A DNA stretch of 64,000 bases. Origin: Anoxybacillus tepidamans PS2 (GTDB taxonomy: Bacteria; Bacillota; Bacilli; Bacillales; Anoxybacillaceae). Position 1 is the first letter of the stretch. The number at the start of each line of letters is the position of its first letter. The stretch lies in the NCBI RefSeq assembly GCF_000620165.1, contig NZ_JHVN01000005.1, positions 124,001-188,000 on the forward strand, given 5' to 3'. Below are positions 55,705 through 64,000 of this stretch, piece by piece. The notes beneath the pieces were generated by a model that had not been told where the DNA came from, ran no database searches, and saw only the letters and a list, made by a program, of their open reading frames with translations. The translations under genes and the position numbers were made by a program.

Positions 55705-57122
55705 ATTGCTGTTTGTTTATTCACTTGCAAATAACCAAGCACTTTTTTGACCGCTTCTTCTCCTTGGTCAATACAGTCAGGCAATCCTAATCCTTCGTAA
55801 GAACTTCCCGCTAAAAATACGCCAGGGAGCTGTTTAGCCATTTTTGATTTAATTGCTTCCAGCCGCTCTTTATGTCCGACGATATACTGCGGCATCGCTT
55901 CTTTCCAACGGGAAACAATAGCGAATTCGGGACGGCCGTTAATACGCATAATCTTATTTAAATCATCCATAGCAACATTCACAATTTCATCATCTGATTG
56001 CTCTACAATCGCCTCGTCTCCCGGACGTCCTACGTAGCAGCGCAAAAGCGCCTTTCCCTTCGGCGCAGTATGCGGCCATTTTTTGTGCGTCCACGTACAG
56101 GCAGTAATGGTGTAATCACTGCGTCGCGATACGACAAACCCTGTGCCATCGATATCCTGCTCAATCGCATTCTCCGGAAAAGCAAGCGCAACCGTCGCCA
56201 CCGAAGTGGACGGAATGGCTTTAAATGGTTCAAAAAACGAATAATCAGGAAGCATTCCCGGCACTGTTTGGTGTGGTGTAGCGATGACAATGCTATCAGC
56301 CTCCCAAACATCGCCGCTACTTAAAATTAGTCGATAATTGGTATGATGCCTTTCAATTTTGTCAACGCGAATTCCTTTGAGCACGCTGCCGGGTTCTAAC
56401 CTTTTTTCTACTTCATCAACCAATGATTGCAGCCCTGTCGTTAACGTTTGAAAAATTCCTTTTTTATGCTTCTGGTTCTCCTGTTTCGGTGTTGTGCGCT
56501 TCGTTCCTAGCACAAGACTACCGTGTTTCTGCTCGACATGAAAAAACTGAGGGAACGTCGCCATCAAGCTTAATTGATCGATATCTCCAGCATAAATCCC
56601 GGACAAAAGCGGCTCAATTAAGTTTTCCACTACTTCATCCCCGAGTCTTCGGCGAAAAAATTGTCCTAACGATAAATCTCCCTCTACTTTTGTCGGTGGT
56701 AAAATAAAATCAAAAGCCGCCCGCAGCTTTCCGATTGGCGAAAATAGCCCTGTCATCACAAATGGGCGTATTTTTGTAGGGATTCCCATCACCGATCCAC
56801 CAGGAATTGGATACAACTTTCCGTTGACGAGTATATACGATTTTCCAGTGGCGTTATGCACAATTTGATCTTGCAGACCTACTTCGCGCACGAGGCGAAA
56901 AGCACTTTGTTTTCGCGCTAAAAAAGAGTCCGGTCCCCTTTCAATGACAAATCCATCCCGAATCACTGTTTGTACTTTTCCACCTAAGCGATGGGTCGCT
57001 TCAATCAATTTGCATTCAATTGGCAATTGCTGCTCTCTAATTGCTTTTTGCAAATAGTAAGCAGCTGCCATTCCTGTAATTCCGCCTCCGATCACAACAA
57101 CTGTTTTCTTTTTGTCGCTCAC
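55692..57122 (-). CDS. hemY: coproporphyrinogen III oxidase HemY (CgoX type)
   Basis: A 476-aa FAD-dependent oxidase of the Gram-positive coproporphyrin-dependent heme route, turning coproporphyrinogen III into coproporphyrin III. The dinucleotide-binding motif VVIGGGITGMAAAYYL is at the N-terminus, followed by GGKVQTVIRDGFVIERGPDSF; the C-terminus has FLAGSSYEGLGLPDCI. Start is GTG 57122 with AAGGCG upstream. Last gene of hemE-hemH-hemY, 17 bases after hemH. Confidence 0.93.
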   Translation of the reverse strand: MSDKKKTVVVIGGGITGMAAAYYLQKAIREQQLPIECKLIEATHRLGGKVQTVIRDGFVIERGPDSFLARKQSAFRLVREVGLQDQIVHNATGKSYILVNGKLYPIPGGSVMGIPTKIRPFVMTGLFSPIGKLRAAFDFILPPTKVEGDLSLGQFFRRRLGDEVVENLIEPLLSGIYAGDIDQLSLMATFPQFFHVEQKHGSLVLGTKRTTPKQENQKHKKGIFQTLTTGLQSLVDEVEKRLEPGSVLKGIRVDKIERHHTNYRLILSSGDVWEADSIVIATPHQTVPGMLPDYSFFEPFKAIPSTSVATVALAFPENAIEQDIDGTGFVVSRRSDYTITACTWTHKKWPHTAPKGKALLRCYVGRPGDEAIVEQSDDEIVNVAMDDLNKIMRINGRPEFAIVSRWKEAMPQYIVGHKERLEAIKSKMAKQLPGVFLAGSSYEGLGLPDCIDQGEEAVKKVLGYLQVNKQTAIEVN

Positions 57123-57138
57123 CGTTTCATCGCCTTCT

Positions 57139-58074
57139 TTATATAAGTTTTACCCGTTTTAAAACAACTGTTGCTAGCGCATCGATAAATGAAGGGTCGG
57201 CATTTGGCATGTCTGGCCGGTAATAGTTGGCACCGATTTCGTCTGTGACGTTTTTACATTCAATGTCATTGTCGTAGAGCACTTCTAAATGTTCCGCTAC
57301 GAATCCAACCGGAATATACACAAACGATGTATATCCATTTTCCTCGTGCAGCTGTCTTGTCAAATCTTGAACATCTGGTCCGAGCCAAGGTTCCGGCGTG
57401 TTTCCTGCGCTTTGCCAGCCGACAGCATATTGTGTAATGCCAGCACGTTCGGCAATCATATCGGCTGTTTCTTGCAGTTGTTTTGGATATGGGTCGCCGG
57501 CAGCAATAATTTTTTCTGGCAAACTGTGTGCTGATACAACTAACACTGCTTTTTCCTGCTCTTCCTCGCTCATTTGGCTATATACCGCCTTTACTTTTTC
57601 AACCCAATAATCGATAAACTTCGGCTCTTGATACCAGCTGTCAATCGTATGAATAGTTGGACCGCCCAACTTTTCAGCTTCCGCTTTCGCGCGCGCATTG
57701 TATGATTGAATGCTAAATGTGGAAAAGTGTGGAGCCAAAACGATGCTCACCGCTTCCTCAAGTCCGTCGGCATGCATTTGTTGTACCGCATCCTCCACAA
57801 ACGGTTCGATATGCTTAAGTCCTAGGTACGCGCGGAATTCCACTTCATCTTGTATTTCATTTAACCGTCGTTCTAAAGCTTCGGCCTGCTCCTTCGTGAT
57901 TTTTGCCAGCGGAGAAATGCCTCCAATCGCCTCGTAACGCTCTTTTAAATCTTGCAGCATCTCAGGAGACGGTTTTCTTCCATGCCGGATATGTGTATAA
58001 TAGCGCTCAATATCATCTTCCTTATATGGAGTGCCGTAAGCCATCACAAGAAGCCCCATTTTCTTTTTTGCCAT
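57139..58074 (-). CDS. hemH: ferrochelatase HemH (coproporphyrin type, CpfC)
   Basis: A 311-aa soluble ferrochelatase, the length of B. subtilis HemH (310). It inserts iron into coproporphyrin III. The catalytic His is in [11 protein letters not shown], with [16 protein letters not shown] and the acidic YDNDIECKN nearby. Start ATG 58074 (MAKKKMG) has GAGGTG upstream; the longer frame overlapping hemE is rejected. Middle gene of the hem operon. Confidence 0.93.
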   Translation of the reverse strand: MAKKKMGLLVMAYGTPYKEDDIERYYTHIRHGRKPSPEMLQDLKERYEAIGGISPLAKITKEQAEALERRLNEIQDEVEFRAYLGLKHIEPFVEDAVQQMHADGLEEAVSIVLAPHFSTFSIQSYNARAKAEAEKLGGPTIHTIDSWYQEPKFIDYWVEKVKAVYSQMSEEEQEKAVLVVSAHSLPEKIIAAGDPYPKQLQETADMIAERAGITQYAVGWQSAGNTPEPWLGPDVQDLTRQLHEENGYTSFVYIPVGFVAEHLEVLYDNDIECKNVTDEIGANYYRPDMPNADPSFIDALATVVLKRVKLI

Positions 58075-58090
58075 GTGCAACACCTCAATT

Positions 58091-59131
58091 TTATTTACGC
58101 GATGTGTATTCATGAATAAATGCCGTCAAGCGCTTTAATGTTTCTGGTTGGATATCTGGGAAAATGCCGTGTCCTAAATTAAACACATAGCCTGGCTGCT
58201 CCATCCCCTCGTCCAAAATTCGCTTGACCCTTTCTTCAATGACCTCCCACGGCGCAAGCAGTACAGCCGGATCGAGGTTCCCTTGCACCGCCTTTGTAAT
58301 GCCGTTAGCCCTCGCTTCTCTAATCGGCAAACGCCAGTCAAGCCCGACCACATCAAGCGGCAAGTCATTCCATTCTTTTGCCAAGTGGCTAGCCCCAACA
58401 CCGAACATAATGAGCGGCACGTTTTCTTCGCGCAGCGCTGAGAAAATTCGTTCCATCGTCGGTTTAATAAAATAGCGATAATCCTCAACATTCACCGCGC
58501 CGACCCACGAGTCAAAAATTTGAATCGCTTTTGCCCCCGCATGAATTTGCGCCTTCACGTAGCGAATCGTCATATCAGCGAGCTTGTCCATTAGAGCGAA
58601 CCATGCTTTCGGTTCGGCATACATAAACGCTTTTGTTTTATTGTAATTTTTCGACGGCCCGCCTTCAATCATGTAACTCGCCAATGTAAATGGCGCTCCG
58701 GCAAACCCGATTAACGGAACACTCAACTGCTCCGTTGTGAGCAGGCGAATCGTTTCTAGTACATATGGTACATCTTCTTCCGGATGGATTTCTCCTAATT
58801 TTTCAACGTCCTGAAGCGAACGAATTGGATTAGAGATGACCGGTCCGATTCCTGCTTTAATATCGACTTCCACCCCGATCGATGGAAGCGGTGACATAAT
58901 ATCTTTATAAAGAATGGCCGCATCAACATTGTACTGTTCTACTGGCAAACGTGTTACGTAAGCGCACAATTCCGGTTGATGCGTAATTTCAAACAATGAA
59001 TATTTTTCTTTAAGGGCCCGATATTCCGGTTGAGAACGACCGGCCTGCCTCATATACCATACCGGAACATATTCCGTTTTTTCACCGAGACAAGCGCGCA
59101 AAAATGTATCGTTAAATGGTTGCTTCGTCAT
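58091..59131 (-). CDS. hemE: uroporphyrinogen decarboxylase HemE
   Basis: A 346-aa enzyme removing four acetate carboxyls from uroporphyrinogen III to give coproporphyrinogen III. The N-terminal active-site motif [16 protein letters not shown] is typical, as are [21 protein letters not shown] (approximate context) and [17 protein letters not shown] 59131 has AAGGCGG upstream; an ATG two codons earlier is possible. First gene of hemEHY, with a promoter at 59239-59267. Confidence 0.93.
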   Translation of the reverse strand: MTKQPFNDTFLRACLGEKTEYVPVWYMRQAGRSQPEYRALKEKYSLFEITHQPELCAYVTRLPVEQYNVDAAILYKDIMSPLPSIGVEVDIKAGIGPVISNPIRSLQDVEKLGEIHPEEDVPYVLETIRLLTTEQLSVPLIGFAGAPFTLASYMIEGGPSKNYNKTKAFMYAEPKAWFALMDKLADMTIRYVKAQIHAGAKAIQIFDSWVGAVNVEDYRYFIKPTMERIFSALREENVPLIMFGVGASHLAKEWNDLPLDVVGLDWRLPIREARANGITKAVQGNLDPAVLLAPWEVIEERVKRILDEGMEQPGYVFNLGHGIFPDIQPETLKRLTAFIHEYTSRK

Positions 59132-59187
59132 CTTCATCCGCCTTTCTTTGTCGCCTTTATCAACGTTTCTCTTGACATAAGAAAACT

Positions 59188-59204
59188 TGGCCACAAGCCA
59201 AGCT
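59188..59204 (-). other. leader hairpin of hemE
   Basis: CTTGGC-CACAA-GCCAAG lies in the untranslated leader between promoter and hemE start. Without a T tract it is not a terminator; its role is unknown. Confidence 0.4.
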
Positions 59205-59238
59205 GTGTACAATTAAAACTATACAAGTTTCTTATTTT

Positions 59239-59267
59239 AATGTATAGCGAACGTGCGAAACTGTCAA
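59239..59267 (-). promoter_or_regulatory. promoter of hemEHY
   Basis: Minus strand TTGACA (59262-59267), a 17-base spacer and TACATT (59239-59244). The leader is about 100 bases. Confidence 0.6.
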
Positions 59268-59279
59268 AAAATTGACGAT

Positions 59280-60455
59280 TTATTTATTCAAATAGCTGAT
59301 CGCAGCAGTACCGAGCATTTTAGCAGCAATAAGCATCGCCTTCTCATCAAAATCAAACTTAGGATGATGATGCGGAAACGGGGCTTCGACGCTCTCTGCC
59401 TTAGCACCTGTAAAGAAAAAGGCTCCTCTCACATGCTGCAAGTAATACGCGAAATCTTCGCCACCCATATGTGGCTCCGTTTCTTCGATGACCGTCACTT
59501 CCGGAAGTTGTTTCGCCATTTCAACAATAAATTTTGTTTCTTCTTCATGGTTCACCACTGGAGGATACCCTCTTGTATAAGCGTATTCATACGAGCAACC
59601 GGCTGCTAAGCAAATTCCTTTTGTGATTTGTTCAATTTCCTGCTCAATGCTGTCGCGCACCGCTTCATTGAGCGTGCGAACGGTTCCGACGAGTTTAGCA
59701 GTGTCTGCAATGACGTTAAACGCATTATCGGCGATAAAAGAGCCGACCGAGACAACGGCTGGTTCGAGCGGATTCACGCGGCGACTTACGATTTGCTGCA
59801 GCGCAAGCACCAACTGCGCTGCAATGACGATCGCATCTTTTGTTTTATGGGGCTGCGCACCATGGCCTCCTGATCCTTGAATCGTAATTTCAAATCGGTC
59901 GGCTGCTGCCATGATCGGTCCTGTACGATATTGAATTTTTCCCGTTGGCTCTGTAGCCCATAAATGGGTGCCGAAAATGGCATCGACTCCCTCTAAGCAG
60001 CCATCTTGAATCATCGAAATCGCCCCGCCCGGAGCATATTCTTCCGCATGTTGATGAATGAGGACAACGGTTCCGGAAAGCTGTTCTTTCAATTCATAAA
60101 GCGCTTTCGCCAATACAAGCAATGTCGCCGTATGACCGTCATGTCCGCACGCATGCATGACTCCGGGAACAGTCGATTTATACGGAACATCTTTTTCATC
60201 TTGAATCGGCAGCGCATCAAAGTCCGCTCGCAACGCAACAGTTTTACCTGGTTTCGCGCCAACAATTTTTGCCACTACACCGTTTCCGCCCACCTGCTCC
60301 CGCACAGGCACACCTAACGTTCTATAGTAATCAGCTATGTATTTTGCCGTCTTATATTCTTGAAACGACAACTCTGGATGTTGATGCAAGTGACGGCGAA
60401 TCGTCACCATTTCATCATAATAACTTTCTAAACGTTCGTATAAAGCCGATATCAA
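59280..60455 (-). CDS. yhaA: M20D amidohydrolase (N-acyl-amino-acid type, YhaA-like)
   Basis: A 391-aa metal-dependent amidohydrolase. Motifs: LHQHPELSFQE, LRADFDALPI, MHACGHDGHTA, HQHAEEYAPGGA and PHMGGEDFAYY, which supply the metal ligands. Such enzymes cleave N-acylated amino acids or peptides. B. subtilis yhaA lies in the same neighbourhood with a similar length (about 396). It stands 24 bases or so before the hemE promoter on the same strand, so read-through into hemE is possible. Confidence 0.87.
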   Translation of the reverse strand: MISALYERLESYYDEMVTIRRHLHQHPELSFQEYKTAKYIADYYRTLGVPVREQVGGNGVVAKIVGAKPGKTVALRADFDALPIQDEKDVPYKSTVPGVMHACGHDGHTATLLVLAKALYELKEQLSGTVVLIHQHAEEYAPGGAISMIQDGCLEGVDAIFGTHLWATEPTGKIQYRTGPIMAAADRFEITIQGSGGHGAQPHKTKDAIVIAAQLVLALQQIVSRRVNPLEPAVVSVGSFIADNAFNVIADTAKLVGTVRTLNEAVRDSIEQEIEQITKGICLAAGCSYEYAYTRGYPPVVNHEEETKFIVEMAKQLPEVTVIEETEPHMGGEDFAYYLQHVRGAFFFTGAKAESVEAPFPHHHPKFDFDEKAMLIAAKMLGTAAISYLNK

Positions 60456-60507
60456 TCCGTTCTCCCCCTTCTACCACTTTTTCTCATTATATCATGATAC
60501 ACAAAAA

Positions 60508-60532
60508 GCCGCCTCACTAATATTGAGGTGGC
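60508..60532 (-). terminator. terminator of yhfA
   Basis: GCCGCCTCA and TGAGGTGGC arms (one G-T pair); TTTTTGTG follows on the minus strand. It lies between yhfA and the amidohydrolase gene. Confidence 0.75.
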
Positions 60533-60565
60533 CTCCAAAATTTTAGCGTGTTTTTATTAGGCTCA

Positions 60566-61960
60566 TCACATGAGAACCATTGCGACAACTGTCGTAACAA
60601 CAAGCCCCACTGCAACAGGAATTAAATTGCGTCGCGCTAATTCAAATGGATCGACACCGCAAATTGCAGCGGCCGGAATTAAAGCCCACGGAACAAGCGT
60701 CCCTCCTCCTACCCATATCGCTGCAATTTGTCCTAACGCTGTAAGTGTAGCTGCTCCTGTACCGATTGCTGCTGCAAATAAATGAGCAATGGATCCAGCT
60801 AAAGAAATCCCTGAAAAGCCTGAACCGTCCAATCCTGTAATAGCACCAACAACTGTTAATGTGACTGCCCCAATTTTTTTGTTTAGAGGAACAAGATGCG
60901 CTAATGCCACTCCGAGATCGTTCACAATCCCATTTGACATTTTCGGCAAATGTTCGCCGATAATTTTTAAAAATCCTGCGTCTCCAAGATAAAAAAATGC
61001 GGCAATTGGAATAACAGCTCCGAATATTTTAAATCCAAATTGAAGTCCTTCTATCAAATAATTTGTAATTTCTTCAAAGCTGCTTTGTCTATGAGCAAAA
61101 AGTGAAATAATAATGAGAATGAAAATCGCTGTTCCACCTATGAGTGCTGTTGCATCTCCTCCTTGCAGATGTAAGTACGCCATTGCCCACACATCAAGGA
61201 CAAATAACAATGGGATCATGATCGCAAGCCATGTTTTCGCTTTAGCCGATAACAAAGAATGCCCTTTATTTGATTGGATTATGACAGCGTTTTCACTCTC
61301 TGTGACATGCAAGCTGCCGCGTTTCATATCGCGGCGCAGCAATATAAACGCCGTTACAGTCGTGACAAGCCCCATCACAAGTACAAGCGGAACACTAGCA
61401 CTAACCACTTTCGAAACAGGAAGACCAGCTGCATCCGCTGTTAGTTTCGGCGCCCCTTGGATTACAAAATCGCCTGATAACGCGATTCCGTGACCAAATA
61501 AGTTCATCGCCATCGCTGCTCCAATGGCAGGCAATCCTGCACGAATTGCTGCTGGTAAAAGCACAGCCCCCATTAATGCAACTGCTGGTGACGGCCAGAA
61601 AAACCAAGAAATAACCATCATAAGCAATCCAATCGTCCAATACGCCCAGCTCGGTGTACGAATAAGCTTCACAAATGGCGAAACCATGACATCATTAATT
61701 CCTGTAGCAGTCAATATCTTGCTCATTGCCACTATAATGGAGATGACTAAAATCGTTGGCAAAAGCTCTGTAATCGCGTAAATAAAGCTATTAAACACCC
61801 CGCTAATCGCGGCGCTTAACGAATGGGTGGCAGTAATACCTAGTAAGAAAATCCCGACAATACAAACAAGCGATGTATCTTTTCGCGCTATCATAAACCC
61901 GATAATTAATACGACAAACAGGACGTAAATCCAATGCAGCGCTGTTAATTCAACCCCCAT
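60566..61960 (-). CDS. yhfA: YhfA-type multi-pass permease, substrate unknown
   Basis: A 464-aa membrane protein with 11 or 12 helices, the same size as B. subtilis YhfA. Landmarks are MVISWFFWPSPAVALMGAVLLP and LDGSGFSGISLAGSIAHLFA, with glycine-rich re-entrant-like segments found in ion-coupled carriers. It may move a carboxylate or amino compound, but this is not shown by the sequence. GGGGAAAAGG precedes the ATG. Single gene with its own terminator. Confidence 0.8.
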   Translation of the reverse strand: MGVELTALHWIYVLFVVLIIGFMIARKDTSLVCIVGIFLLGITATHSLSAAISGVFNSFIYAITELLPTILVISIIVAMSKILTATGINDVMVSPFVKLIRTPSWAYWTIGLLMMVISWFFWPSPAVALMGAVLLPAAIRAGLPAIGAAMAMNLFGHGIALSGDFVIQGAPKLTADAAGLPVSKVVSASVPLVLVMGLVTTVTAFILLRRDMKRGSLHVTESENAVIIQSNKGHSLLSAKAKTWLAIMIPLLFVLDVWAMAYLHLQGGDATALIGGTAIFILIIISLFAHRQSSFEEITNYLIEGLQFGFKIFGAVIPIAAFFYLGDAGFLKIIGEHLPKMSNGIVNDLGVALAHLVPLNKKIGAVTLTVVGAITGLDGSGFSGISLAGSIAHLFAAAIGTGAATLTALGQIAAIWVGGGTLVPWALIPAAAICGVDPFELARRNLIPVAVGLVVTTVVAMVLM

Positions 61961-62087
61961 ACCTTTTCCCCTTTCCTTTTATTTTCCATTAACAAACAAG
62001 ACATTTGCCTAATGGATGTGCTACATCATATGAAAAAAGGAAAAAGGTGTGACATGTCGATTTCCTCGGAAATAGTCGAAAAAGAAA

Positions 62088-62114
62088 AAATGCCGCTAAA
62101 TTGTAGCGACATTT
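62088..62114 (-). terminator. terminator of the ecs-hmoB operon
   Basis: AAATG-C-CGCTA pairs with TAGCG-A-CATTT; on the minus strand T-rich sequence (TTTTTTCTTTTT) follows. It lies 10 bases after the hmoB stop. Confidence 0.7.
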
Positions 62115-62124
62115 GTCATTCATT

Positions 62125-62634
62125 TTAGTTTCCTTTCAGCACAGTATAAGTTTTAATATAGGAGGGACGCGGAAAAATTTGCGGCCGCTCGCTAGTTGGT
62201 TTGTCTGCTTCTTTTCGCTCATGGGCTTTCTCAAATGCTTTCGAACGCTGCCATGCCTCGAAATATTCCTTGCCTTCCCATAATGTCATAATGATATATG
62301 TGTCATTATCAAGCGGGCGCAATACGCGAATAGCAGCGAAACCAGGTTCTTTTTCGATCAATCGCGCCCGCTGGCTAAAACGATATTCAAATAAAGGTCT
62401 TCCCTCATCCGTAACTGGAATGTTGTTACATACAACAAACGTACCGTCTAATTGTCCGACCGCATCGAGTACTTCATAACGAAGAGGCTGTTTAAATACT
62501 GTTTCTCCTTCCGTTTCATGCAGCAATGCGGCTCCATCCTCCTCCTCAAGCAAAAGCATCTTCTCGTTTGGAAACCCTTCTTTTAAGCTTTGCAAATATT
62601 CTCTCGTTCCCGTCGTAATATATATTTTTTTCAT
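62125..62634 (-). CDS. hmoB: heme-degrading monooxygenase HmoB (YhgC)
   Basis: A 169-aa protein with an N-terminal half (KKIYITTGTREYLQSLKE) and a C-terminal ABM-type monooxygenase half (FEYRFSQRARLIEKEPGFAAIRVLRP, then YIIMTLWEGKEYFEAWQRS). This two-part plan and length (about 166) fit B. subtilis HmoB/YhgC, which opens heme to release iron. Its ATG shares one base with the ecsB stop, so it is probably coupled to ecsB. Proximity to hemEHY suggests a link to heme balance. Confidence 0.83.
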   Translation of the reverse strand: MKKIYITTGTREYLQSLKEGFPNEKMLLLEEEDGAALLHETEGETVFKQPLRYEVLDAVGQLDGTFVVCNNIPVTDEGRPLFEYRFSQRARLIEKEPGFAAIRVLRPLDNDTYIIMTLWEGKEYFEAWQRSKAFEKAHERKEADKPTSERPQIFPRPSYIKTYTVLKGN

Positions 62635-63839
62635 CAACGTTCCCTCCATCTTCGATTTAAATACATAAAGACTAACAAGTAACTGAAAAGCGAACCTGCT
62701 GCTAATAGCAACAATCCTACTTTCCAGTCACCAATTACAGCTAAAAAAGAGGCAAAAAACGTATTTTGAACGAGCAAAAGAATAAAAAATAAATGAAGCA
62801 CCGCCTTTTTTTTCAAACCGTCCGGCAGCGGATAAATTTTCATAAAAATATTTGAACGGTGATGAAGCGGCAATACTAACAATTGAAAGCCAGTCGCATA
62901 AAGAAAAAAGAGAGCGGTAATGACTTGGCCGTAGCTAGCCGGAATAATGTAGAGAAAGAAGCAGGCTATGACCGTCAAGCGTGCATAAAGTCCAAAGTAG
63001 TCGCCTGCTCTTAGAAACGTTCTAACATACAAATAATAAAACGTATTTTCTTGTTTCGGGGAGATAAACGCCAATAATCCGTCCAACCATCTACGACGCT
63101 TCGCTCTCTTCTTCAAATGCGGAACATCTGTAAAAGCATTCGCCAAGCGATAAAAAGCAAGCTTGGCCCTGTCTTCTTGCTGAATCACGCGCTCCCACGC
63201 CATTCCCTTGCGCTTTGTTGCTCGTACAAAATAAAGTGATAACACAACCATCATGATGATCAGACTAAGCAAAAAAAGAAGCGAGGCAGCTGTCAGCACG
63301 AAATATACCCACGCCCCATTTATGAGCAGGCGCGCCATAGTTCCAAGATAATGAATTCCGGATTCCGCAAAATAATGTTCCTTCCAACTAATAAACATAT
63401 TCCAAGTTTTCACAAGCAGCAACATGGCCCATAATTGCCAGAGCGGCAGTGTCGAAAACTTAAGATGAAGGGGGGCAATGACAAGCAGCGCAACTATAAG
63501 AATATAAGCATGCACAGCCATGCTGAACAAAAAAGAACGCTGTATATAAGGTCTTAACTGCTTTTCAGCCGGCAATAAAAAGACAAGATCAGGCTCCTGA
63601 AAAAACGTGCGAACAGGGCTGTATGTTAACAACAACGACAAAATAACCGCCCCCACAATCGCATATGGGAAATAAGGCGGCAACGCTTTAACCCATCGTT
63701 GATACACAAAAGCTCCTGCGCCAACTGCGATCAGCAACACATACAGTAGATGCGGATTAAGTATGTAGCGCAAATATCGCCTCATTTCTCTTATATAGCG
63801 CACAAAACGCTGATTCCATAGCAAACGGCTATCAATCAT
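62634..63839 (-). CDS. ecsB: ABC transporter membrane subunit EcsB
   Basis: A 401-aa membrane protein of the EcsB family (N-terminal LWNQRFVRYIREMRRYLRYI, then about six to eight helices). With the ATPase EcsA it forms an ABC transporter that affects protein secretion, proteolysis inside membranes and competence in B. subtilis. The start lies within the end of ecsA, overlapping by eight bases. ecsC, the third gene in B. subtilis, does not follow; hmoB takes that place. Confidence 0.9.
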   Translation of the reverse strand: MIDSRLLWNQRFVRYIREMRRYLRYILNPHLLYVLLIAVGAGAFVYQRWVKALPPYFPYAIVGAVILSLLLTYSPVRTFFQEPDLVFLLPAEKQLRPYIQRSFLFSMAVHAYILIVALLVIAPLHLKFSTLPLWQLWAMLLLVKTWNMFISWKEHYFAESGIHYLGTMARLLINGAWVYFVLTAASLLFLLSLIIMMVVLSLYFVRATKRKGMAWERVIQQEDRAKLAFYRLANAFTDVPHLKKRAKRRRWLDGLLAFISPKQENTFYYLYVRTFLRAGDYFGLYARLTVIACFFLYIIPASYGQVITALFFLYATGFQLLVLPLHHRSNIFMKIYPLPDGLKKKAVLHLFFILLLVQNTFFASFLAVIGDWKVGLLLLAAGSLFSYLLVFMYLNRRWRER

Positions 63840-64000
63840 ATTCCTCTTCCTTCGTTAACTCAATGTAGATTTCATCTAAGGAGGCGGATGGAAGCTGAAG
63901 CTCTTGGCGCAGCTGTTCTAGCGTTCCTTTCGCTTTCACTTTCCCATGATGAAGTATGACGAATGAATCGCAATATTTCTCTGCTGTGGCCAAAATATGT
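63832..64000 (-). CDS. ecsA: ABC transporter ATPase EcsA, C-terminal end (cut by window edge)
   Basis: The last 55 codons of an ABC ATPase: HILATAEKYCDSFVILHHGKV, then KGTLEQLRQEL and a tail ending TKEEEYD. The first histidine belongs to the H-loop after the signature and Walker B, which are outside the window. The stop overlaps the ecsB start, as expected for ecsAB. Confidence 0.85.
   Translation of the reverse strand, partial: HILATAEKYCDSFVILHHGKVKAKGTLEQLRQELQLPSASLDEIYIELTKEEEYD

Overview
The window is a continuous piece of a Bacillaceae chromosome. It is most like a thermophile of the Geobacillus/Parageobacillus group. The main reasons are the neopullulanase, which has the length and catalytic-residue numbering of the B. 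stearothermophilus enzyme (588 aa; D328, E357, D424), and extended synteny with the B. subtilis yis/add/sbc/yhj/comK/yhf/yhg/hem/ecs region, including gerPABCDEF. An aceBA glyoxylate pair is also present. No rRNA, tRNA, CRISPR array, prophage or intact transposon was seen. Genus-level placement is inference.

Layout. (1) 1-8.9 kb is a maltodextrin island. On the minus strand are a cut GH31 glucosidase, a membrane-anchored GH13 amylase and mdxG-mdxF-mdxE. Divergent from them is the neopullulanase nplT. The space between carries LacI/CcpA-type palindromes. An AraC regulator and a divergent MATE exporter follow. (2) 10-18.2 kb holds asnO, a conserved small protein, yisL, rocD, a fatty-acid desaturase whose last codons derive from a repeated hairpin element, yisK and a Spo0E-like yisI. 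(3) 18.2-23.8 kb holds a DUF418 membrane protein, an acyl-CoA ligase and the spore-coat gerP operon, with two extra GerPF-like genes at its head. (4) 24-36 kb is the recombination block sbcC-sbcD-addA-addB, in overlapping or tightly packed order. (5) 36-44.5 kb holds a signal peptidase, yhjE, comK, a small acidic protein, aceA-aceB, the yhfN M48 protease, a SCO protein and azlCD. (6) 44.8-52.5 kb holds lcfB with a FadR box, yhfI, yhfH and a second sugar ABC operon with its own LacI regulator. (7) 52.5-64 kb holds yhgE and yhgD with paired operators, hemE-hemH-hemY, an M20 amidohydrolase, yhfA, hmoB, ecsB and the end of ecsA.

How the parts work together. The amylase and neopullulanase make maltodextrins. 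MdxEFG imports them, and the GH31 enzyme and the neopullulanase finish the breakdown. Neither sugar ABC operon has its own ATPase gene, so a shared MsmX-type ATPase elsewhere is inferred. LcfB feeds fatty acids to beta-oxidation, and AceA/AceB allow growth on the resulting acetyl-CoA. The hem operon lies near heme monooxygenase hmoB.

Most of the window is ordinary, conserved chromosome. I found no convincing wholly new system. The best leads are regulatory or evolutionary: the repeat-derived desaturase tail, the matched YhgD-type operators, the triple GTCGGAAA repeat beside the AraC/MATE pair, the expanded gerP locus, and a structured non-coding patch at about 12.25-12.4 kb.
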